Below the pieces are notes generated by a model, which worked only from the letters and a program-made list of their open reading frames with translations, had not been told where the DNA came from and did not search any database. Positions 6,952-12,160 of a stretch of 12,160 nt of DNA are shown here, in pieces. The stretch covers positions 1 to 12,160 of the forward strand of contig QILH01000159.1 in the NCBI GenBank assembly GCA_003233255.1. The letters are read 5' to 3'. Positions within the stretch are counted from its first letter, which is position 1. Each line of letters begins with the position of its first letter. A program made the position numbers and the translations under genes. Source of the DNA: Gammaproteobacteria bacterium. Its GTDB lineage: Bacteria > Pseudomonadota > Gammaproteobacteria > UBA6429 > Thiohalophilaceae.

Positions 6952-6982
6952 TTGACCAGCTTTGCTAACATATCCCCATAAT
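6952..6982 (+). promoter_or_regulatory. Likely promoter of the 72-residue protein gene
   Basis: TTGACC (6952-6957) and CATAAT (6977-6982) match the sigma-70 -35 and -10 boxes with a 19-bp spacer, slightly longer than optimal. The start codon lies 41 nt beyond the -10. The GGGGAGG at 7012-7018 is a strong ribosome binding site for the ATG at 7024. Confidence 0.45.
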
Positions 6983-7023
6983 ATGCAGTACTATTTTAAA
7001 TATGGTAATTCGGGGAGGTCGGA

Positions 7024-7242
7024 ATGTTAAGCAAGAATACCCCAGTTGTTGGAAACTGGTATGTAAATAGAACCGGGCAGCTTATAAAAGTGAAGTTACT
7101 TGAAATGCTTCAGGGTGTCCCCGTCAAAGCCATGATTGAGTACCTGGACGGTAGCACCAAGATTATCGATATGAACGCCTGGTCCTGTCTGGAGCTGAAT
7201 CGTCACATCAGCCGCGGTGGAACCGTTCGTTTTAATCAGTAA
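7024..7242 (+). CDS. Small conserved-looking protein of unknown function, 72 residues
   Basis: The product is a soluble beta-rich protein with no membrane segment or signal peptide. It has the layout P-V-V-G-NWYVNRTGQLIKV, then VPVKAMIEYLDGSTKIIDM, then NAWSCLELNRH. This pattern (G-x-WY near the start, IEYxDG in the middle, W-x-x-L-x-L near the end) recalls short gammaproteobacterial proteins of the type filed, I believe, under DUF6763; I could not check this. The gene has its own promoter-like boxes, a strong ribosome binding site (GGGGAGG, 5 nt before ATG) and a strong terminator 49 nt after the stop, so it is probably a well-expressed single-gene unit. The role is unknown. Confidence 0.8.
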   Translation: MLSKNTPVVGNWYVNRTGQLIKVKLLEMLQGVPVKAMIEYLDGSTKIIDMNAWSCLELNRHISRGGTVRFNQ

Positions 7243-7291
7243 AGAATAAATAGAGCAAGAGAGCCGAATAAGGCATCATGCCAGGGGAAGG

Positions 7292-7328
7292 AAAGGCCTG
7301 GAAGGACATACTCCTTTCAGGCTTTTTT
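7292..7328 (+). terminator. Strong Rho-independent terminator after the 72-residue gene
   Basis: GCCTGGAAGGA (7296-7306) pairs with TCCTTTCAGGC (7312-7322) with one G-T wobble, over a CATAC loop, and six T residues follow (7323-7328). The A-rich bases before the stem extend the pairing into the T-run. It separates the small gene from the pyrophosphohydrolase gene that starts 39 nt later. A CCAGG at 7281-7285 could compete for CCTGG in the 5' arm. Confidence 0.88.
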
Positions 7329-7367
7329 ATGCCCGGATGATTGGTGTATTACAATAAGGAGAACTGC

Positions 7368-7730
7368 GTGTCTGAACCGTATTTAAGTGATTTGCAAACG
7401 CGTCTACGTCAGTTTGCGCAAGATCGTGACTGGGAACAGTTTCATGCCCCCAAAAATCTGGCCATGGCGTTGGCGGTCGAGGCGGGTGAATTAATGGAGC
7501 ACTTCCAATGGCTGTCCGAGGCACAAAGCGAACAATTGGCCCCTGATAAATTAAAGACGGTGGGTTTTGAGGTGGCGGATGTGTTTATTTTTACCGTGCG
7601 GTTGGCAGATCGCATGGGCATCGATCTTGCTGATTTAGTCGAACAGAAAATTAAATTAAACGAACAAAAATATCCGGCGGATAAAGTTCGTGGCAGTGCA
7701 AAAAAATATACCGAGTACGCTACCGACTAG
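7368..7730 (+). CDS. MazG-like nucleotide pyrophosphohydrolase, dCTPP1 type
   Basis: Enzymes of this all-alpha NTP pyrophosphohydrolase family hydrolyse non-canonical or excess dNTPs (dCTP derivatives in the dCTPP1/RS21-C6 branch) to the monophosphate plus pyrophosphate, using Mg2+. The 120-residue product shows the branch pattern: RDWEQFHAPKNLAMALAVEA, then the metal-binding Glu38 and Glu41 (EAGE) followed by FQW, and the second pair Glu68/Asp71 (EVADV). The tail has NEQKYPADKVRGSAKKY, typical of the family. I chose the GTG at 7368-7370 because AAGGAG stands 6 nt before it and the family alignment begins there; a TTG at 7341 lies too close to the terminator. The gene is monocistronic and converges with the GGDEF-EAL gene, 32 bp apart. 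The exact substrate cannot be read from the sequence. Confidence 0.88.
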   Translation: MSEPYLSDLQTRLRQFAQDRDWEQFHAPKNLAMALAVEAGELMEHFQWLSEAQSEQLAPDKLKTVGFEVADVFIFTVRLADRMGIDLADLVEQKIKLNEQKYPADKVRGSAKKYTEYATD

Positions 7731-7762
7731 GCCATTCGTTGATGAAGGCTGGAAACTCTAAG

Positions 7763-10228
7763 TTAATCAGAGTTGTTGTCGTCAGTTTCAGATGAGGTTG
7801 GTGTTTCCAGCATTGCTGTTATTGCATCTGCGTCAACGGCTGCACTAAAATAGTTACCCTGAATTTCATAACACTGGCGTTCTTTTAAGAAGTTTAACTG
7901 CTCTATGTTTTCAACTCCTTCGGCAACGACATTCAGATTTAAACTTTGTGCCATGACAATAATAGCCGAGGCAATGGCTGCGTCATCGGCGTCTTCGAGT
8001 ACGTCGCGCACAAACGAACGATCAATCTTTAAGGTCGTAATAGGAAAGCGTCGTAAATAGTTAAGCGATGAGTAGCCGGTACCAAAATCATCGATGGCAA
8101 TATGAATGCCATGATGCGACAGGGTATTTAAGGCGCTGATGGTTTTACTGGCGTTACGCATTAACATGCTTTCAGTTAGCTCGAGCTCTAATAACTCGGG
8201 TTTAATTTCAGTTTCAGTAATAATTCGGTGAAAGGATTGAATAAAATCCGGGTTGTTAAATTGTCGACTGGAAAGGTTGACGCACATTCGGAGCGAATCA
8301 AAACCGGACTGATGCCATTTTACCGCCTGTTTGCAGGCGGTTTTTAATGCCCAGTCGCCGACGCTGACAATTAATCCTGTTTCCTCGAGTAGCGGTACAA
8401 AATCATTAGGTGAAATCACTCCCAGATCCGGATGTTGCCAGCGTAATAAGGCTTCAACACCGGTGATAGTGTCGCTGCGAGAGTCTATCTGCGGCTGGTA
8501 GAGCAGAAAAAATTCCTGGCGTTTGAGGGCATGTCGCAATGAATTTTCTAACGATAAGCGTTCAAAGGCGCGAGCACTCATTTCGTTAGAATAAAACTGG
8601 TAATTGTTACGGCCTAAATGCTTGGCGCGATACATTGCCACGTCGGCATTACGTATTAGGGTTTCTGAATCGTTTCCATCAGAGGGAAAGATACTTACGC
8701 CGATGCTTGCGGTTACCTGTGACTCATGCCCCTGAACAGTAAACGATGGTGCCAGGGTGTCGAGTATCTTCTTGGCTAATAGTGATATGTCTTTTTCCGA
8801 GGCAATATCATCTAACAAGATAGCAAATTCATCGCCACCGAAGCGTGCGATCGTATCGCCGGAACGGACACTGCTGCTCAGGCGTTGGGTTAATTGAATA
8901 AGTAACTGATCGCCGATGTCGTGGCCAAAGTTGTCATTCACTTCCTTGAATTGATCTAGATCCATAAAGATCACGGCAATTAATCGATTATGCCATTGTG
9001 CACGCGCCATGGCTTGATGCAAGCGGTCTAAAAATAATGTCCGGTTCGGTAATTTCGTCAAAGCGTCATGGTGTGCCATATAGTGCAGGCGTTCCTGAGT
9101 ACGCATGCGTTCGGAAATATCTTTACCAGTTGCGATGAAATGAGTAATTTCTTTGCTTTCGGTGCGCACCGGGGTAATGGTTTTTTCTTCGTAATAGATC
9201 GAACCATCTTTTCGCGTGTTGATAAATACGTCAGAGAAATTTTCACCCTTGAGCAGGGTAGCCCACATTTTTTCGTAAAAACTTTGATCCTGTTTACCGG
9301 AATTTATTATTCTTGGATTTTTCCCCAGTGTCTCGGCTTGTGAGTAACCGGTAATTGCTTCAAATGATGGATTTACATATTCAATGATGCCATTCACATT
9401 CGTTACCATGATCATATCGGTGGTTTGTTCTAAGGCCGTTGATATGATTCGCATCTGTGACTCGATTTGCATCGTTGTTGTGATGTCATTCGCTACCCCA
9501 ATTACGGTGCAGACCTGGCCTTGTTCATTCAGGATGGGATTGTAATGAGTCTGATAGGTACGTCCATTTATGGTAACCATCGACTCGACGAATACTCCAC
9601 TCAGTGCGGTCTCCGCATCACTAAGAACCTGCGGGTAATTTTTGTAAATATCAAAAATAGACTCGCCGACCACACTACCCGGTTTACTTCCGAGGATTTC
9701 CAGACCTTTTCCTTCGGACAGGGTAAACAGGCCTTTGTCATCAAACGCCAGTATGATGACCGGAGAATTTGATATTACGGTATTGAGTAAGGCGTGGCTT
9801 TGCTCAAGTTTGATTTGCTGTTGAACTTGTTCGGTGACATCGCGGGTATCGGTTATCAGGGCAATGATTTTGTTTTCTTCTTTGACCGGATAGATTCGCA
9901 TTTCATATGTGTAGGACTCGTTGTCCATACTGCTGAACTGAAATTCTAATATGTCCGATTTTCCGGAAGACAAAACGCGCTCAAAGTTGCGGTTAAATTT
10001 GCTGGCGTCTTGTTCGCTGAGGCTGTCATAAATAGATTGGCCCAGGGCTTTTTGTACATCCCACATTGCAAGGCTGTGGTTTATGAAAAGGATCGTTCCT
10101 GCTGGATCCAGGAACATAATTTGATTTTGCGAATGCTCAGTCAGAGTGCGCCAGCGAGCCTCTGCATCACTGATCAGCTTATTTCGTAAGGCCTCCAGGA
10201 CAGCAGCAGATTGACTCATGATTTTCAT
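7763..10228 (-). CDS. PAS-PAS-PAS-GGDEF-EAL cyclic-di-GMP signalling protein
   Basis: This 821-residue cytoplasmic protein joins three sensory PAS domains (about 22-136, 142-252, 258-375) to a diguanylate cyclase domain (383-545) and a cyclic-di-GMP phosphodiesterase domain (557-806). The cyclase motif GGDEF (464-468) is intact and has the inhibitory RxxD site (RSGD, 455-458) five residues before it. The EAL domain keeps EALLRW (592-597), Asn651 in NLSS, Glu683 in ELTES, DDFGTG (713-718), Lys734 and Glu770, so both activities are possible. The late motif reads QGNYFSAAV where QGYxFSxP is usual. No membrane segment is seen, so input is probably redox, a ligand or a partner. The start is uncertain: ATG 10228, ATG 10219 and TTG 10234 are in frame and none has a clear ribosome binding site. 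Confidence 0.95.
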   Translation of the reverse strand: MKIMSQSAAVLEALRNKLISDAEARWRTLTEHSQNQIMFLDPAGTILFINHSLAMWDVQKALGQSIYDSLSEQDASKFNRNFERVLSSGKSDILEFQFSSMDNESYTYEMRIYPVKEENKIIALITDTRDVTEQVQQQIKLEQSHALLNTVISNSPVIILAFDDKGLFTLSEGKGLEILGSKPGSVVGESIFDIYKNYPQVLSDAETALSGVFVESMVTINGRTYQTHYNPILNEQGQVCTVIGVANDITTTMQIESQMRIISTALEQTTDMIMVTNVNGIIEYVNPSFEAITGYSQAETLGKNPRIINSGKQDQSFYEKMWATLLKGENFSDVFINTRKDGSIYYEEKTITPVRTESKEITHFIATGKDISERMRTQERLHYMAHHDALTKLPNRTLFLDRLHQAMARAQWHNRLIAVIFMDLDQFKEVNDNFGHDIGDQLLIQLTQRLSSSVRSGDTIARFGGDEFAILLDDIASEKDISLLAKKILDTLAPSFTVQGHESQVTASIGVSIFPSDGNDSETLIRNADVAMYRAKHLGRNNYQFYSNEMSARAFERLSLENSLRHALKRQEFFLLYQPQIDSRSDTITGVEALLRWQHPDLGVISPNDFVPLLEETGLIVSVGDWALKTACKQAVKWHQSGFDSLRMCVNLSSRQFNNPDFIQSFHRIITETEIKPELLELELTESMLMRNASKTISALNTLSHHGIHIAIDDFGTGYSSLNYLRRFPITTLKIDRSFVRDVLEDADDAAIASAIIVMAQSLNLNVVAEGVENIEQLNFLKERQCYEIQGNYFSAAVDADAITAMLETPTSSETDDNNSD

Positions 10229-10400
10229 CAGCAAATAAGGTATTGAATATGAGCATCATTTTATCATGAACTGCGGTCAATACGGCGGATCCAGATCAAA
10301 GAAAGTGATAAAAATAAGGAATTATGGGCGGTTTAGCCTGATACGCGCATTTTCGGGATAATATCCCCGTTTGGTGATTATTTAACCAATACAGAGAAGC

Positions 10401-10652
10401 TTAGATGGTGCCAGGAAGGGGGATAAAGGCAATTTCATCCGTGTTAGTAATTTTGGATTGGGCATCCGCGAACTGGCGATTGACCGTGAACTGAAGTTTT
10501 TCTGGATTCAGGCTTTGTTGCCAGTCAGAACCTTTTTGGGACAGCTCGGTAATCAGCTGTTGGATCGTCTGGGTTTGTTCGCCAAGTTCGATCTCAACCG
10601 CCCCCGTATTGAGCACATCTGCAAGTGGGCCAAACAATAACACCTTCGCCAT
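10401..10652 (-). CDS. MoaD-like beta-grasp protein lacking the C-terminal Gly-Gly
   Basis: The 83-residue product matches the MoaD/ThiS ubiquitin-like fold from end to end: MAKVLLFGPLADVL at the start, a helix around TIQQLITELSQKG, then LQFTVNRQF and ITNTDEIAFIPLPGTI at the end. MoaD normally ends in PPVxGG; its terminal Gly is adenylated and thiocarboxylated to supply sulfur for molybdopterin. Here the tail is PLPGTI followed by TAA, with one Gly and no Gly-Gly, and neither other frame restores it. The start is ATG 10650-10652 with AGGAA 6 nt upstream; further in-frame ATGs upstream lack a site. No moaE, moaC or moeB gene is in the window. It may be a divergent MoaD, a structural paralogue, or a decayed copy. 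It is transcribed away from the Nudix gene. Confidence 0.75.
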   Translation of the reverse strand: MAKVLLFGPLADVLNTGAVEIELGEQTQTIQQLITELSQKGSDWQQSLNPEKLQFTVNRQFADAQSKITNTDEIAFIPLPGTI

Positions 10653-10754
10653 AATCATTTCCTGATATCGGGTATTCAAAACGGGATGGCTATCATACCA
10701 TAGGCCTGTAAATTTCGAGCAGTTTTCATTTCTTTAGTTCAGGATCAAAATACT

Positions 10755-11264
10755 ATGCTGATAGACGAGCGCTTAATCTACAGTGGGCGAGTTATTACAC
10801 TCAAAGCTGAAAAGGTAAAACTGCCAAATGGGGTTTGCTGTGAATTAGAGATGATTCATCATCCCGGAGGTGTTGCGATTGTGGCAGAGAATGATCAACA
10901 TGAGATTTGTCTGCTGCATCAGTTTCGTCATGCTGCGAGCGGTTGGTTGTGGGAATTACCAGAGCCTGAGTTAACGGCAAGAAGGGAATTGGGCGAAGAG
11001 GTTGGGATGCAAGCCCAGCGTTGGCATCATCTCGGCCAGACGATCAGTTCGCCCGGGCTTTTTACTGAGATCATACAGTTATATCTCGCCAGAGATTTAT
11101 ACGCCGTGCAACAAAACCTGGAAGATGAAGAGGTATTGGAAGTACACTGGTTTTCGCTAGGCAAAATCATGGCCATGATTCAGCGCGGAGAGATTTATGA
11201 TGCCAAGACTCTGGTCGGGTTATTTTATTTACAGCAACATTTAGTGTCGGCAGATCCTCGTTAG
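10755..11264 (+). CDS. Nudix hydrolase, ADP-ribose pyrophosphatase type, with shortened Nudix box
   Basis: Relatives hydrolyse ADP-ribose and similar nucleoside diphosphate sugars to AMP plus a sugar phosphate. The 169-residue product has the family frame: GGVAIVAEN, ICLLHQFRHA, WLWELP, then RRELGEEVGM (76-85), SSPGLFTEIIQLYLARDL and EDEEVLEVHWF. The Nudix box GX5EX7REUXEEXGU is incomplete. After WELP (66-69) the usual AGKxxxGE loop is missing and the chain passes straight to EPELTARREL, some seven or eight residues short and in frame. The metal-binding REL-x-EE core is intact. Loss of the leading Gly-x5-Glu could change or abolish activity. A weak AGGA lies upstream of ATG 10755. The DUF523 gene follows after 19 nt, probably in the same operon. 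Confidence 0.85.
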   Translation: MLIDERLIYSGRVITLKAEKVKLPNGVCCELEMIHHPGGVAIVAENDQHEICLLHQFRHAASGWLWELPEPELTARRELGEEVGMQAQRWHHLGQTISSPGLFTEIIQLYLARDLYAVQQNLEDEEVLEVHWFSLGKIMAMIQRGEIYDAKTLVGLFYLQQHLVSADPR

Positions 11265-11283
11265 TTGTCGCGAATAAAACATT

Positions 11284-11805
11284 ATGGCTAACAAAATCAA
11301 AATAGCCTTAAGCAGTTGTTTGTTAGGTCATGCGGTGCGATACGATGGGTTAGACAAACGTAACGACCGCTTAATTGAAAATTTAGGGGATACTTTTGAT
11401 CTAGTGGCGGTTTGCCCGGAAGTTATGGCTGGTCTGGGTGTTCCTCGGGCGGCGCTTCAACTGGTTAAAGTTGATACTGAAATTCGTGCTCTCGGGGTTG
11501 ACGATGAACAGCTTGATGTTAGTTCTGGCATCATTAATGTCGCAAAAGAATTTATGCAAGCCCGTGACAGTATCTGTGGTTTGATCCTTAAAAGTCGCTC
11601 CCCCAGTTGTGGTCTCGGTTCAGCAAAATTGTTTGATCGGGAGAATAATCATATCGGCTACGATTCAGGGTTGTTTGCGTCATACGTGAAGCAGCAAAAG
11701 CCAGGTTTCCCGATTATCGAAGATGTCCAACTTGATGAATCCGATCGGTTGACAGAATTCTGTCAGCAAGTACGGGATTATTCATGTCATGCAAAACTAA
11801 AATAA
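11284..11805 (+). CDS. DUF523 family protein
   Basis: The 173-residue product is a stand-alone DUF523 protein; in some bacteria this domain is fused to a DUF1722 (YbgA-like) domain, which is absent here. The typical features are present: SSCLLGHAVRYDG near the N-terminus with a conserved Cys, CPEVMAGLGVPR in the middle (residues about 40-51), and ILKSRSPSCGLGS (about 100-112). The three conserved cysteines (in SSCLLG, VCPE and PSCG) look like a possible metal or active site, but no reaction is established that I know of. It starts 19 nt after the Nudix stop, with no clear ribosome binding site, which suggests translation following the Nudix gene. Its last 9 bases overlap the end of the convergent amidotransferase gene. 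Confidence 0.9.
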   Translation: MANKIKIALSSCLLGHAVRYDGLDKRNDRLIENLGDTFDLVAVCPEVMAGLGVPRAALQLVKVDTEIRALGVDDEQLDVSSGIINVAKEFMQARDSICGLILKSRSPSCGLGSAKLFDRENNHIGYDSGLFASYVKQQKPGFPIIEDVQLDESDRLTEFCQQVRDYSCHAKLK

Positions 11806-12160
11806 ACAATTTTCTAACCATTGCTTAAACAGTATGGATGCATGGTCCTGTAAGGCTTGAATATGTTGCGCTGTTTGTTGTCGGATTTGTGTGGCGTCAT
11901 GTTCTTTATCGCAGCGAGACTCAAGATCCTGCGGATTACGGTTTAGCCATTCGTCAATTACGGTTTCCTGCATCTCCAGATGGAATTGCAAGGCAAGATG
12001 TGGGCCGCAAACAAAGCCCTGATTAGCATAACGTGTATTTGAAAAAATTCGCGTTGCCCCTTGCGGCAGGTCAAAGGTTTCACCGTGCCAGTGGAACACC
12101 ACCAGTTCGTCAGGCAGGTTCTGAGTCCAGCGTGTTCTATTCTGGCATTGTACGGTGCCC
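11797..12160 (-). CDS. Class I glutamine amidotransferase, C-terminal part (runs off the window)
   Basis: The minus-strand frame is open from the right edge to TAA 11797-11799, giving the last 120 residues. It reads LPDELVVFHWHGETFDLPQG, then ATRIFSNTRYANQGF and LALQFHLEM. The H-x-E in QFHLEM is the His-Glu part of the Cys-His-Glu triad of class I glutamine amidotransferases. The nucleophile Cys elbow would lie further right, outside the window. The pattern resembles the stand-alone GMP-synthase-like amidotransferases (YfeJ-like), for which the amide acceptor is often unknown. The long charged tail after the triad is helical. The true start cannot be seen; the GTG at 12100-12102 is internal. 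The gene converges with DUF523 and overlaps it by 9 bp. Confidence 0.85.
   Translation of the reverse strand, partial: GTVQCQNRTRWTQNLPDELVVFHWHGETFDLPQGATRIFSNTRYANQGFVCGPHLALQFHLEMQETVIDEWLNRNPQDLESRCDKEHDATQIRQQTAQHIQALQDHASILFKQWLENCLF

Noticed and set aside
10361..10376. Hairpin GGGATAATATCCC between the MoaD-like and GGDEF-EAL genes
   Set aside because: Stem of about 5 bp with a 3-nt loop and no T-run; too weak for a terminator and it also contains a chance TATAAT-like sequence.
1..12160. Mobile elements, CRISPR arrays, toxin-antitoxin pairs, tRNA or rRNA genes, known defence systems
   Set aside because: No repeat-spacer pattern, transposase, integrase, cloverleaf or paired small toxin-like genes were seen on either strand.

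Overview
The window looks like chromosomal DNA of a free-living gammaproteobacterium of moderate GC content. The evidence is an LptE-type outer-membrane lipoprotein fragment, an Slt70-type lytic transglycosylase, a tandem-receiver response regulator, a PAS/GGDEF/EAL protein and a DUF523 protein, all of styles common in that class. I cannot name a genus. I see no phage, transposase, CRISPR array, tRNA or rRNA, and most of the window is ordinary housekeeping and signalling sequence.

Left end (1-848): a decayed patch. It opens inside an lptE-like reading frame that is frameshifted and cut short. A 59-codon open stretch of uncertain origin follows, vaguely like a caspase-fold fragment. Then comes the 3' part of a minus-strand reading frame separated from the lipoprotein gene at 849-1514 by a single in-frame TAA.

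Minus-strand block (849-4853): a lipoprotein of unknown function, a two-receiver response regulator whose first receiver has lost its phosphoacceptor, an unlisted 50-residue single-pass membrane protein (2553-2705), and slt, a periplasmic murein hydrolase with a clear signal peptide and ribosome binding site.

Centre (4854-7730, plus strand): ilvD (branched-chain amino acid synthesis) with a TATAAT -10 box and a perfect 16-bp palindrome in its leader. Next is a small 72-residue protein with its own promoter-like region and a strong intrinsic terminator, then a MazG/dCTPP1-like nucleotide pyrophosphohydrolase starting at GTG.

Right part (7763-12160): a three-PAS GGDEF-EAL cyclic-di-GMP protein and a MoaD-like beta-grasp protein without the terminal Gly-Gly, both on the minus strand. 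A Nudix hydrolase with a shortened Nudix box follows on the plus strand with a DUF523 protein 19 nt behind it, probably as one operon. The window ends in the C-terminal part of a minus-strand class I glutamine amidotransferase.

I found no convincing new multi-gene system. The points most worth checking are broken or altered versions of known families: the lptE remnant, the stop-interrupted lipoprotein frame, the MoaD-like protein without Gly-Gly and the shortened Nudix box. The ilvD leader palindrome is the best regulatory candidate.
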